Source: CAZHDI01 sp964531285 (GTDB taxonomy: Bacteria > Pseudomonadota > Alphaproteobacteria > JAJFIK01). Taken from it: a DNA stretch of 64,000 nt. The stretch is from NCBI GenBank assembly GCA_964531285.1, contig CAZHDI010000004.1, forward strand, positions 17,979-81,978, in the 5' to 3' direction. The notes beneath the pieces are model-generated. The model was not told the origin of the DNA. It was given only the letters and a program-made list of their open reading frames with translations, and did no database searches. This document shows, in pieces, positions 8,831 through 18,200 of this stretch. Each line of letters starts with the position of its first letter. The stretch's first letter is position 1. The position numbers and the translations under genes are program-made.

Positions 8831-8873
8831 ACGGGCCGGCCAGCGCAACAAGCGCGGCCGGCCCGTATCTTTT
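8831..8873 (+). terminator. Strong hairpin terminator without an upstream gene
   Basis: Perfect 11-bp arms at 8831-8841 and 8856-8866 are followed by ATCTTTT, the form of a Rho-independent terminator on the plus strand. No plus-strand coding gene ends just upstream. It may therefore end a small RNA, end transcription from the repeat, or act as an attenuator 110 bp before the TerB-like gene. Confidence 0.6.
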
Positions 8874-8983
8874 GGCCCCCCGACGGTTTGTCCCCCGGCA
8901 AATCCACCCTGGTCGCTTGCCCCCACCCGTGCGCCCGCTATACACCTTGAGCTTTCCGGCGAACGGGCCACGGGAGACAGGTG

Positions 8984-9466
8984 ATGCTGAGCAAAATTGT
9001 GCGGTTTCTGGAGCGCCAGGTCTCGGATGCGGCCGAGGCCGATGCGGATGAACAGTTCGACCGGCGCCAGGTCGCCGCGGCGGCGCTGATGGTGGAGGCC
9101 TCCCGGCTCGACACCGATTACGACGCCAATGAGCGCGCCACCATCAAGACGCTGATCGCCAACCGCTTCAATCTGAGCCCGGCCCAGACCGACGCCCTCA
9201 TTCAAGTCGCCGAAAAGCGCTCCGACGAGGTTTATTCGGACTGGATGTTCACCCAGGCCATCGCCTCGGGTTTCAGCGAAGACGAGCGCGCGGACATCCT
9301 GGCGATGCTGTGGGAAGTGGCCTTCGCGGACGGCAGCCTGCACCGGTTCGAGGAGCACATGATCCGCCGGGTCTGCGCCGAATTGGGGCTCGACGAAGCG
9401 GCCTGCGACGCCGCCCGCGCCAAGGCGCTCAAGACGCTTGGAATGACGGACCCGAAGCGGGTGTGA
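8984..9466 (+). CDS. TerB-like (tellurite resistance B family) protein
   Basis: This all-helical cytoplasmic protein of 160 residues has the TerB-fold pattern. There is a first half AAAALMVEASRLDTDYDANE and a second half ILAMLWEVAFADGSLHRFEE, each with the acidic metal-binding turn of the family (DTDYDANE and ADGSLHRFEE). The start is the ATG at 8984 with a GGGAG site; a GTG immediately before it is the alternative. Many alphaproteobacteria carry such stand-alone proteins without a tellurite operon, and their role is unknown. Its last 38 bp overlap the 3' end of mtnC on the other strand. Confidence 0.85.
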   Translation: MLSKIVRFLERQVSDAAEADADEQFDRRQVAAAALMVEASRLDTDYDANERATIKTLIANRFNLSPAQTDALIQVAEKRSDEVYSDWMFTQAIASGFSEDERADILAMLWEVAFADGSLHRFEEHMIRRVCAELGLDEAACDAARAKALKTLGMTDPKRV

Positions 9467-10151
9467 GCCTGATTTCGGTGAAGTCCTTCGCCACCGGCCA
9501 GGGCGCGCCGTTCGTCCCTTGCGTGCCGTCCCGGTCGAGCAGGACTGTCTGAAGCCCGGCCTCTCTGGCCGCGTTCAACTCGGCGTCCACATCCGACAGA
9601 AACAGAATCGCGTCCGGCGCCGTGTCGATCGCCTTGGCGATCATGCGGTAGGAGCGTGGTTCTTTCTTCGGCCCGGTCTTGGTGTCGAAATACCCCGTCA
9701 GCAGCGGCGTGAGATCGCCGCGCCGGGAATAGCCGAAGATCAGCTTCTGCGCCGCAACGGACCCGGACGAATAGACATGGATCGGCAAGCCCGCCTTGGA
9801 CCACGCCTCAAGCTGGTCGGCGGCATCGTCATAGACATGTCCCTGGAAGGCCCCGCTTTCATAGCCGGCCTTCCAGACATGACCCTGAAGGGTTTTGAGC
9901 GGCGTCGCCTTGCGATCCTCGTCGATCCAACGCTGAAGCAGGGCAACGATATCGTCCGTATCCAGATCCTCATCGCCTTCCATCACCCGGACCTCGTCGA
10001 GGAGCGGGGCGAGGCTCGTCGCATGGGCGCGGACATAGGCCGGAATATGCTCACGGGCATAGGGGAACAGCACGTCCTTCACAAAGGAGATGCTGCCCGT
10101 GGTGCCTTCGATGTCGGTCAGGATCGCACGGACGCCCCGGATCTCGATCAT
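9429..10151 (-). CDS. mtnC: Acireductone synthase (enolase-phosphatase)
   Basis: MtnC converts 2,3-diketo-5-methylthiopentyl-1-phosphate to acireductone in the methionine salvage cycle. The 240-residue protein shows the HAD fold of the family: motif I ILTDIEGTTG near residue 11, motif II VYSSGSVAAQK, and the later Lys in KTGPKKEPRSY and Asp pair in FLSDVDAEL. It is the last gene of the operon and its ATG overlaps the mtnD stop by 4 bp, so translation is probably coupled. The 3' end overlaps the convergent TerB-like gene by 38 bp. Confidence 0.95.
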   Translation of the reverse strand: MIEIRGVRAILTDIEGTTGSISFVKDVLFPYAREHIPAYVRAHATSLAPLLDEVRVMEGDEDLDTDDIVALLQRWIDEDRKATPLKTLQGHVWKAGYESGAFQGHVYDDAADQLEAWSKAGLPIHVYSSGSVAAQKLIFGYSRRGDLTPLLTGYFDTKTGPKKEPRSYRMIAKAIDTAPDAILFLSDVDAELNAAREAGLQTVLLDRDGTQGTNGAPWPVAKDFTEIRLTPASGPSFQAS

Positions 10152-10699
10152 GCGGCGGTTCCGAATTTCGGAAACTTCTGAGCGATCGTGTCGCCGGTAA
10201 ACTGAGCGACCCAGCCTTCTTTCGACGTGAACAGCCGAATGCAGGTCAAATGCGGGGCCGGGCCCATGTCGAACCAGTGCTGCGTCCCGGTCGGCACGCT
10301 GATCAAATCGCCGCGCTCGCACAGGGTCATGTGCACCTTGCCGCCGACGCGCAGATAAAACACGCCCGCCCCTTCGACGAAGAAGCGCACTTCGTCCTCC
10401 GAATGGGTGTGCTCATCGAGAAACTTGGCGCGCAATTCGTCTTTCTGCGGATTGTCCGGCTTGATCCGGATCACATCCACCGCCTGATAGCCGTTCTCGG
10501 TTTTCAGCCGGTCGATATCGGCAGCATAAGCCTCCATCACCGCGGCGTCATCGGCCTCGGCGGGCAGATCCTGGCCGGCATCCCAGCGCTCGAAGCGCAC
10601 GCCGATGGCGTTCAGGGCCTCGGCGATCTCGGCGCCGTCCGTCGTATCCAAAACGGGGTTTTGCGGGTCGGTGTCTGGATAAATCGTCAGTCGGCTCAT
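10148..10699 (-). CDS. mtnD: Acireductone dioxygenase
   Basis: This cupin enzyme cleaves acireductone with oxygen to give the methionine precursor KMTB and formate (Fe form), or off-pathway products (Ni form). The metal ligands are all present: H97 and H99 in EHTHSEDE, E103, and H141 in TGTQHWF. Their spacing is that of the Klebsiella enzyme. It is 183 residues long, a normal length. It overlaps mtnB at its start and mtnC at its end, by 4 bp each. Confidence 0.96.
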   Translation of the reverse strand: MSRLTIYPDTDPQNPVLDTTDGAEIAEALNAIGVRFERWDAGQDLPAEADDAAVMEAYAADIDRLKTENGYQAVDVIRIKPDNPQKDELRAKFLDEHTHSEDEVRFFVEGAGVFYLRVGGKVHMTLCERGDLISVPTGTQHWFDMGPAPHLTCIRLFTSKEGWVAQFTGDTIAQKFPKFGTAA

Positions 10700-11385
10700 A
10701 ACGGGGTCCTCAATCCTTTGGCGTCGATGCTCTTGGCCGGTGCGCCGGGCGGGTCCAAGGCGGCGCGCGGTTGGCGCCGGATCTCGACCTCGCAGGCCAG
10801 AAGATGCTCCAGGCCTTCGACGATCACTTCCGCCCGGGCCATGCTCGGCGCCCAGACATAATAACCGTGGTCGCGGATCAAATAGCCGCGCGGTGTGTCC
10901 GGACCCGCCAAGCGGGGCTCCAAAACGGCTGCCAGCGCGCCCATGTCCTGATCGTTGTCCACCACCGGCAGATGGATCGCCGTCTCGTGGGTGTCAATGC
11001 CCGGAAAGACTTTCAGCATTTCATACCCCGCCAGCACGATCTCGCCGATGCGCCGGTCGCGGGTCAGCACCACACCGGGAATCGAATGCACATGCAGGAT
11101 CGCGCCGGCGTCCGGCACCAGCCGGTAGATCTGGGCATGGAGCAGGGTTTCGGCGGAGGGTTTCTTTTCCTCCAAAGGCGCGCCAGCGGCATCCACCGTC
11201 ATGACATCGTCATCGGTGAGACGGCCCTTATGGCGCCCCGACACGGTCACCGCGAACCGGTCGCCAGAGAGGCGCACGGAGTAATTGCCGCTGGTCGCGG
11301 GCGCAAGACCGTGGCCGTCGAGAAACCGTCCGGCCTCGACAATCTGGCGCGCCGCCGTCTTCCTGTCGGGCCAGGCCCCGCTCAC
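10696..11385 (-). CDS. mtnB: Methylthioribulose-1-phosphate dehydratase
   Basis: MtnB dehydrates methylthioribulose-1-phosphate in methionine salvage and belongs to the class II aldolase fold. The zinc site is visible as H98 and H100 in ILHVHS, with a third His further on in DTHETAIHLPV. The substrate loop TSGNYSVRL is present. The start is GTG at 11385: it overlaps the mtnE stop as GTGA, and the first residues SGAWPDRKTAARQI fit the family. Longer ATG starts would run deep into mtnE. The protein has 229 residues. Confidence 0.93.
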   Translation of the reverse strand: MSGAWPDRKTAARQIVEAGRFLDGHGLAPATSGNYSVRLSGDRFAVTVSGRHKGRLTDDDVMTVDAAGAPLEEKKPSAETLLHAQIYRLVPDAGAILHVHSIPGVVLTRDRRIGEIVLAGYEMLKVFPGIDTHETAIHLPVVDNDQDMGALAAVLEPRLAGPDTPRGYLIRDHGYYVWAPSMARAEVIVEGLEHLLACEVEIRRQPRAALDPPGAPAKSIDAKGLRTPL

Positions 11386-12605
11386 GCCGATGCTCCGGCA
11401 CCGGATTGCAGAGTCCCGGTCGTGAGTTTGGCAAACCCGTCCGTCATCAGATCGGCCGCGAGGGTCAGGGTCTCGGGGCGCTTGCAATAGCAAAACCGCA
11501 CCTTGGTCCGCCCGTCCGCGGGGTCGCGGTAAAAGCTGGAGCCCGGCACGGTGGCAACGCCGATCTCGCGGATCATCCAATGGGCAAAGGCCGTATCGTC
11601 GTCATGGCCGCTCAGCGCCATCAGGTCACCGGCATCGGCCATGATGTAATAGGCGCCATCCGGATAAAACGGCTTGAACCCGATTCGGGTGATCGCCTCC
11701 AGAAGCTGGTCCCGGCGCGACCGGTAGAGCACGGTCAGATCGTCATAATACGCAGCAGGATACCCCAGCGCATGGGCGGCCGCTTCCTGGAGGGGCGCGG
11801 CGGCGCCGACGGTCAGAAAGTCATGCACCTTACGGATCGCACCGGTGGCCTCGGGCGGCGCGATGACCCAGCCGATGCGCCAGCCCGTCGCGCTGTAGGT
11901 CTTGGACAGCCCGGTGACGGTCACCGTGCGTTCGGCCATGCCCGGCAGATCCGCCATGCGCACATGGGGCTTGTCGTAAAGGATATGCTCGTAGATCTCG
12001 TCGGTGATCGCGATCACGTCCCATTTGCGGCACAGATCCGCGATGACCGACAACTCCTCGCGGGTGAAGACCTTGCCCGTCGGATTGTTCGGTGTGTTGA
12101 TGATGATGGCGCGGGTCTTGTCAGAGAAGGCCGCCGCCAGTTCGGCTTCATCGATCGACCAGTCCGGCTCGTGCATTTTCACAAAGCGCGGCACCGCGCC
12201 CGACAGGATCGCATCGGGACCGTAATTCTCATAATACGGCTCGAATACAATGACCTCGTCGCCCGGATCCACCAGCGCCATCATGGCAGCCATCATCGCC
12301 TCGGTTGTCCCGCAGGTCACGGTGATCTGCGTGTCCGGATCGGGCCGCACGCCGTAATCGCGCTCGGTCTTGGCGGCGATGGCATGGCGCAGGTTCACCG
12401 TGCCCCATGTGATGGCGTACTGATTGATATCCGCGCGGATCGCCTCGCAGGCGGCCTCCTTCATGGACTCCGGGGCCGGAAAATCCGGAAACCCCTGCGC
12501 CAGATTGGCGCCGGGCGCGTCGCCGCGCGCCATGAACACCCGGGTCATTTCGCGAATGACGGACTCGCCGAATTGCGCGGCCTTGTGGGACGGTCGAATG
12601 GTCAT
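11382..12605 (-). CDS. mtnE: PLP aminotransferase, probable MtnE (KMTB to methionine)
   Basis: This is a 407-residue class I/II aminotransferase with the expected fold-type I landmarks: GTTEAMMAAM, the NTPNNPTGKVF loop, DEIYEHILYD, and the PLP Lys in LSKTYSATGWRIG. It resembles the methionine/glutamine-type aminotransferases. Its position at the head of mtnB-mtnD-mtnC, with a 4-bp overlap, makes the final transamination of KMTB to methionine its most likely role, but broader specificity is common. It begins 27 bp after the HAD gene. Confidence 0.85.
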   Translation of the reverse strand: MTIRPSHKAAQFGESVIREMTRVFMARGDAPGANLAQGFPDFPAPESMKEAACEAIRADINQYAITWGTVNLRHAIAAKTERDYGVRPDPDTQITVTCGTTEAMMAAMMALVDPGDEVIVFEPYYENYGPDAILSGAVPRFVKMHEPDWSIDEAELAAAFSDKTRAIIINTPNNPTGKVFTREELSVIADLCRKWDVIAITDEIYEHILYDKPHVRMADLPGMAERTVTVTGLSKTYSATGWRIGWVIAPPEATGAIRKVHDFLTVGAAAPLQEAAAHALGYPAAYYDDLTVLYRSRRDQLLEAITRIGFKPFYPDGAYYIMADAGDLMALSGHDDDTAFAHWMIREIGVATVPGSSFYRDPADGRTKVRFCYCKRPETLTLAADLMTDGFAKLTTGTLQSGAGASA

Positions 12606-12632
12606 GAAAACGGTCCTTGATCAGCCGGCGGA

Positions 12633-13286
12633 TCAGCAGAGGGCGAGACCCGTCACGGCTTCGAGTTCGCGGATCGCCGCGTCGGGATCGACGACCTTGA
12701 TGGTGTGCATGCCCATCTCGCGGGCCGGCTTCAGATTGATACCCAGATCGTCAAGATACACGCAGCGGGCGGGATCGACATCGAGATCGTCGCACATCAT
12801 CCGGTAGATGCGCGGATCGGGCTTGCGGATGCCGACCTTGGACGATTCGATGACAGTATCGAAGATCGCCATGATCTCGGTCGAGGCGCGGGTGCGCTCG
12901 CTCTGGGACCAGAAATCGCCGCCATCGGCGGGGCGCACATTGTTGGTGATGCAGCCGGTTTTGAAATGCTGGGCGCAGCGCTGGAGCGCCGTGACCATTG
13001 CGGGCCGGACATCGCCATAGAGAAGCCCGATCACCACCGCGCCCGGGATCTCATGACCCCGCGCCTTGGATTCCTCGGCGAACAGGCGGTCGAACTCCGC
13101 CGGGGTCACATCGCTGCGTTCGAACAGCGCCCAGGCATTGCTCTCCGGATTGGTGGCATTCACCATGCGGATGAAATCTTTCGGAATGGCGTTTTCCGCC
13201 TCGTAGCGGTTGAAGGCCTCGAAGGGCGAGGTGGTGATCACCCCGCCGAAATCCCAGATCACGGCATCGATATTGGGGGAAACCAT
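12633..13286 (-). CDS. HAD-family sugar-phosphatase-like hydrolase
   Basis: This 217-residue HAD subfamily I protein has motif I as WDFGGVIT. The second Asp of the usual DxD is a Gly, as in YihX-like and epoxide-hydrolase N-domain-like members. Motif II is TGCITNNV, the Lys is in SSKVGIRKPDPRIY, and motif III is VYLDDLGINLKPA. It lies 5 bp after bioB and 27 bp before mtnE, so it is surely in the same transcript. That context suggests a sugar phosphate derived from S-adenosylmethionine as substrate (for example 5-deoxyribose-1-phosphate), which is inference only. Confidence 0.82.
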   Translation of the reverse strand: MVSPNIDAVIWDFGGVITTSPFEAFNRYEAENAIPKDFIRMVNATNPESNAWALFERSDVTPAEFDRLFAEESKARGHEIPGAVVIGLLYGDVRPAMVTALQRCAQHFKTGCITNNVRPADGGDFWSQSERTRASTEIMAIFDTVIESSKVGIRKPDPRIYRMMCDDLDVDPARCVYLDDLGINLKPAREMGMHTIKVVDPDAAIRELEAVTGLALC

Positions 13287-13291
13287 GATGC

Positions 13292-14329
13292 CTACTCCCG
13301 CCGGATGCCGCGCTCGGGCGTCTCGGCCGCAAGGCCCAGCCGCGCCATCAGCGTCGTGTCATGATCCTCACCCGGATTAGCGGAGGTCAGCAGACGCTCG
13401 CCGATAAAGATGGAGTTGACCCCGGCCAGGAAACACAGGGCCTGCATCTCGTCGCTCATGTCTTCGCGGCCCGCGGCCAAGCGCACGACCGAGGCGGGCA
13501 TCATGACCCGCGCCGCCGCGATCGTTTTGACGAAATCGATGGGATGCACGGCTTGGGCATCGCCCAGGGGCGTTCCGGCCTGAGGGATCAGCGCATTGAT
13601 CGGCACCGACCCCGGATGATCGGGGAGATTGGCCAGCGCCACCAGCATGCCCACCCGGTCGCCTTCGGCTTCGCCCATGCCGACAATGCCGCCGCAGCAC
13701 ACGGCCATGCCGGATGCGCGGACCTTCTCCAGCGTATCGATCCGGTCGGCAAAGGTCCGTGTCGTGATGACCTTGTCGTAATACTCTTCGGAGGTGTCGA
13801 TATTATGGTTGTAATAGTCGAGCCCGGCATCGGCGAGCGCGTCCGCCTGTTCGGCGCTCAACATGCCCAGGGTCATGCAGGTCTCAAGACCGAGCCCTTT
13901 GACCTCGCGGATCATGCCGGTCAGCGCGGGCATGTCCCGATCCTTGGGATTGCGCCAGGCCGCGCCCATGCAATAGCGGGTCGCGCCGCGCGCCTTGGCG
14001 GCCTTCGCCGCTGCAACGACGCTTTCGACATCCATCAGTTTGGTGGCTTTCAGACCGGTCTCGAATTGCGCGGACTGGCTGCAATAGCCACAGTCTTCCG
14101 GACAGCCACCGGTCTTGATCGACAAAAGCTCCGCCTTCTGGACCGCATTGGGATGGAAATAGATCCGGTGCACGGTCTGGGCGGTGTAGATCAGGTCATT
14201 GAATGGAAGCGCGAACAGCGCCTCGGCCTGGGCGCGGGTCCAGTCATGGCGGACCGCGCCATAGGCGGCGGTCTGTTCGGTGGCCCCTTCTGTTTTGGCT
14301 GACGGGGCGGCGGTTTGGGCAACGGTCAT
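13292..14329 (-). CDS. bioB: Biotin synthase
   Basis: BioB is a radical-SAM enzyme that inserts sulfur into dethiobiotin and releases methionine and 5'-deoxyadenosine. The iron-sulfur motif CPEDCGYC places Cys76, Cys80 and Cys83. MGAAWRNPKDRD, YNHNIDTSEEYY, CCGGIVGMGE and the Arg of VRLAAGRED are all typical. It is 345 residues from the ATG at 14329; a TTG codon precedes it directly. No other biotin gene is adjacent. Instead bioB heads an operon with the HAD gene and four methionine salvage genes. I saw no BioR-type operator upstream. Confidence 0.97.
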   Translation of the reverse strand: MTVAQTAAPSAKTEGATEQTAAYGAVRHDWTRAQAEALFALPFNDLIYTAQTVHRIYFHPNAVQKAELLSIKTGGCPEDCGYCSQSAQFETGLKATKLMDVESVVAAAKAAKARGATRYCMGAAWRNPKDRDMPALTGMIREVKGLGLETCMTLGMLSAEQADALADAGLDYYNHNIDTSEEYYDKVITTRTFADRIDTLEKVRASGMAVCCGGIVGMGEAEGDRVGMLVALANLPDHPGSVPINALIPQAGTPLGDAQAVHPIDFVKTIAAARVMMPASVVRLAAGREDMSDEMQALCFLAGVNSIFIGERLLTSANPGEDHDTTLMARLGLAAETPERGIRRE

Positions 14330-14456
14330 CAAGTGGCCATCCGGTGTTGAACAAGTGGGTGGAGCGGGAGCTTATCACCGGCCTCGCCCGATGGTCGAGA
14401 CAAGGGCGGCTTGGGGACCGGAAGCCGCTTCGGGATTACGAAACGGGACCAGACGC

Positions 14457-15068
14457 GTGCGCATTGTTCTCCTTATCTTTCTTCTCTCGGCGAGTGTTTG
14501 GGTTCCGCAAGCCAGCGGGGCGCCCGACCGCGATGGGCAAGCCAGCGACGCGCAAGACGCCAAGGCGCCGTCCGACGCGGTCGAGACCCGCTCTGCGCCG
14601 GCTCCCGCCCCCATCGTCACCCGCTATCAGGACTGGCAGGTGCGCTGCATCCCGGATCCGGACCGCCCGCGGGCGGCGCCAAAGGAGTGTATCGCGGTTC
14701 AGGATCTGTCGGTTGAGCACCGGCTGTTCCTGGGGCGCCCGTTCCTGTCGCTGCGGATCGGGCTTTTGGTGCCGGACCGCCCGCCGGTCCTGGAAGTGGT
14801 GCTGCCCCTCGGTGTCTCGCTCCAACCGGGGCTTGACCTTCTTGTTGGGCCCGAGGCCGCGTGGTCGGCGGATTTCGCCCGCTGCACCATGGCCGGATGC
14901 TCGGCCGTCTTTCCCTTGAGCGGCGCCCTCGACACCGCTTTGCGCGACGGGTCGGATGCCCGGATCCGGTTCCGTGACGGCGAAGCCAAGCCCTTCGTCC
15001 TGCCGTTCTCGCTGCTCGGCTACCGTGACGCCCGCCATGCCCTGGCCCTGCCCGCCCAAGCAAACTAG
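14457..15068 (+). CDS. IalB-family exported protein
   Basis: This ~203-residue exported protein resembles the invasion-associated locus B family. The mature part opens with YQDWQVRCIP, then ECIAVQDLS, PLGVSLQPGLDLLVG, ARCTMAGC and ALDTALRDGSDARIRF, which follow the family order including the paired cysteines. I place the start at GTG 14457 because it directly precedes a signal peptide (VRIVLLIFLLSASVW, cut after about QASGA). ATGs at 14280 and 14391 give long unsupported extensions. Despite the family name, such proteins are common in non-pathogens and may help envelope integrity. Confidence 0.8.
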   Translation: MRIVLLIFLLSASVWVPQASGAPDRDGQASDAQDAKAPSDAVETRSAPAPAPIVTRYQDWQVRCIPDPDRPRAAPKECIAVQDLSVEHRLFLGRPFLSLRIGLLVPDRPPVLEVVLPLGVSLQPGLDLLVGPEAAWSADFARCTMAGCSAVFPLSGALDTALRDGSDARIRFRDGEAKPFVLPFSLLGYRDARHALALPAQAN

Positions 15069-15236
15069 AGTTCGAGGCGCGAGCCGGAGGCGTTGCCTGC
15101 GCGTGGCAAGCGACTTGCTTAACCTGGCCGCGCAGCCTCACAGCCCCGCCCGGAGCCCCATAAACGTCATAAAACGGCGTCAAAAGGCTGGCACGGTTCG
15201 GCTCGGCATGGGGCGCCATTCGAGGGGCAGAATTTC

Positions 15237-18200
15237 ATGAAGCGCAGTCTGACACTGATCATCGGCTTGTTGGTCGTCATCGCGGCGGCGGCCGTCGCAT
15301 CCTATCTGGCGGGCCCGAACGGCCTTCAGGGCTCCAGCGAGGCCCGTCTCGATGCGCTGCCCAGCCTCGATTCCGTCCTCAGCGAGGACACCGACCGCGC
15401 AGGCAGCAGCACCGATGGCACCGCCGATCTGGCCGGGCCTGCCGTCCAGACGGCGAGCGTGCCGGTCGATGAACCGGCCGCAGAAGACGGCTTCGTGTTC
15501 ACCCGCCTGGAGATCAAGACCGGCGAAGAAGAGCCGCAAGCCTGCTTTGTTTTTTCCGAACCGCTCGCTGAAGCGGATGTGCGCTACAGCGATTTTGTCC
15601 GGCTGGGCGACGGCGACACGACCGCCGTGGTGACCGCGACGGGCCCGCTCCTGTGCATGGGCGGCCTTGCTTTCGGGACCGATTACACCGTGACGCTGCG
15701 CGAGGGCCTGCCCGCCCTCAGCGGTGCGCGTCTCGCCTATGACGAGACCGTGCCGGTGAGCCTGAGCGACCGCCCGGCGGCGGTGTCGTTCGGCTCGGGT
15801 ATCGTGCTGCCGCGCGAGAGCGCCAACGGCGTGCCCATCACCACGGTCAATGTGGACAAGCTGAAGATCCGCGTCATGCGGGTCGGTGACCGGCTGTTGT
15901 CCCAGCTCCAGTCCGGACTGCTCGATGAAAAAGTGCTCTACCGTTGGGGTGTCGAGGAAATCGAGACCGAGAAAGGCAGCGTCATCTGGACCGGCGAGAT
16001 GGATGTTTCCGGGCCGCGCAACCGGACCATGCGCACTCTGTTTCCGATCAGCGAGGTGACCGACAACACAGCCGCCGGCGCCTATCTGATCATTGCCGAG
16101 GATGCCGCCGAGCCCGATACCGACACCGCGCGGTATGGCGGCAAGGCCGCGCAATGGGTTGTGGCCTCGGATCTGGGCCTGACCAGTTTTGCCGGCACCG
16201 ACGGGCTCCATGTGTTCGCCCGCTCACTCGACAGCGCGGAGCCGCTGGCCCGCGTGCGCCTGGCACTGGTGGCTCGCAACAACGAAATCCTGGCGACCGC
16301 CGAGACCCGCACCGATGGCGGCGTGCGCTTCGATCCGGGCCTGATGCGCGGGACCGGCGGCATGACACCGGTCATGGTGTTCGCCTATGACGGCTATGAC
16401 TTCAATTTCCACGACCTGCGCCGCGCGGCCTTCGATCTGTCCGACCGCGGCGTATCGGGCCGCACCGATCCGGGCCCGGTCGATGCGTTCGTGTATCTCG
16501 ACCGGGGCATCTACCGGCCCGGCGAGACGGTCCAGATTGTCTCGCTGCTGCGGGACGACGCGGCCCAGGCCATCGAGGATGCGCCGCTGACCCTGATCGT
16601 CCGGCGTCCGGACGGCATCGAATACCGCCGCCAGACCATCGGCCAGCAACAGGCGGGCGGCGTCTATTTGCCGGTCACCCTGTCGAAATCCGCGCCGCGC
16701 GGGCGCTGGACCGTCAGTGCCTATCTCGACCCTGAGCGCGCGCCGGTCGGTTCGGCGTCCTTCGGCGTTCAGGATTTCGTGCCCGAGCGCATTGCCTTGA
16801 GCCTGTCGAGCGCCGCCGCCACCTTGCGCCCCGGCGATGCCGTCAGCGTCGATGCGACGGCCCGGTATCTCTATGACGCGCCGGGCGCCAATCTCGGCGG
16901 CGAGGCCAGCCTGCGCCTGGTGCCCGATGCCGAGCCGTTCAAGGATTTCGCCGCCTACGATTTCGGGCTCGTGGAGGAACGCTTCTCGCCGACCTTCACG
17001 GATCTGACCATCGCGCGGACCGATGCCGCCGGCGCCACGGTGGCGACCGGCACGCTCGAGGATGTCCCCGACACCTCCAAGCCGCTGCGCGCCGCCGTCA
17101 CCGTTTCCGTCTTTGAACCCGGCGGACGGATGACCCGCGAACAGATTTCCATTCCGGTGCGCACCCGTGATGTCATGCTCGGCATCGATCCGGCATTTGA
17201 CGGCGGCGGCGTGCGCGAAGGCGCCGAAGCCCGCTTCGGCGTCGTGGCTGTCGATGCCGATGGCAATCAGACCGCCGGACGCTCCGTGTCCTGGCAGATC
17301 ATCCGCGAGGTGGTGAATTACCAATGGTATGAGATTGACGGGCGCTGGCAGTATGAGCGCATCGTCAAGGACCGTCCGGTGGATGCGGGCTCGATTGCGC
17401 TCGACGCGGATAATCCCGCCAATATCTCGGCGGCGGGCCTGGACTGGGGCACCTACCGGTTCCAGGTCGCCGATGACTCATCGGGCGCCAAAAGCTCCGT
17501 GCGCTTTTATGTCGGCTGGTATGGCGGTAATGCCGACGGTCAACCCGATCGTGTGACCGTGATCGCCGACAAGCCGCTCTATCGCGCCGGCGATACCGCG
17601 CGGATCACCGTCCGGGCGCCGACCGCCGCCAAGGCACTCGTCACCATCGCGGGCAGCGAGGTGTTCGAGACCCGTTCCCTGACCATCCCCGCCGAGGGCA
17701 CGACCTTCTCGGTGGATGTGGACCGGGCCTGGGGCGCGGGCGCCTATGTCATGGTCACCGCCTATCATCCGCTCAAAGATGCCCGGCCCGGCGCACCGGT
17801 GCGCTCCATCGGCCTGGCCCATGTGACCGTCGATCAGTCGGCGCGCACCCTGAGCGTCGATCTTGAGGTGCCGGAGACCGTCGCGCCGCAACAGCAGATC
17901 GACATCCCCCTCACCGTGCGCCGGGGCGAGGACGGACGCACACCAGAGTCGGCCTTCGTGACTCTGGCTGCCGTGGACACCGGCATTCTCATGCTGACGG
18001 ATTTCGAACCGCCCGCGCCGGAGGACCATTATTTCGGCAAGCGCCGTTTGGGCATCGACATGCGCGATACCTATGGCCGGCTGATCCGGGACGTCTCAGG
18101 CGCCGCCGGCCAGATCCGCTCCGGCGGCGACGGCTTCGGCGATGCCGGCGGGCTCAATGTGGTCCCCACCAAGACGGTCGCGCTGTTCTCCGGCGTCGTT

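Larger units (their letters stand above)
8532..8983. other. Long intergenic region with repeat and hairpins
   Basis: This 452-bp region between divergent mmcB and the TerB-like gene holds no convincing gene. It contains the possible SOS box (8552-8566), a full copy of the dispersed nested repeat (8629-8778), a hairpin with 7-bp arms GCGGTGC/GCACCGC (about 8794-8820), and a strong terminator-like hairpin (8831-8873). The TerB-like gene's promoter should lie in the last 110 bp. Confidence 0.7.

Noticed and set aside
14330..14456. BioR operator or biotin-responsive element upstream of bioB
   Set aside because: No TTATCTATAA-like palindrome is present in the 127 bp between bioB and the divergent gene.
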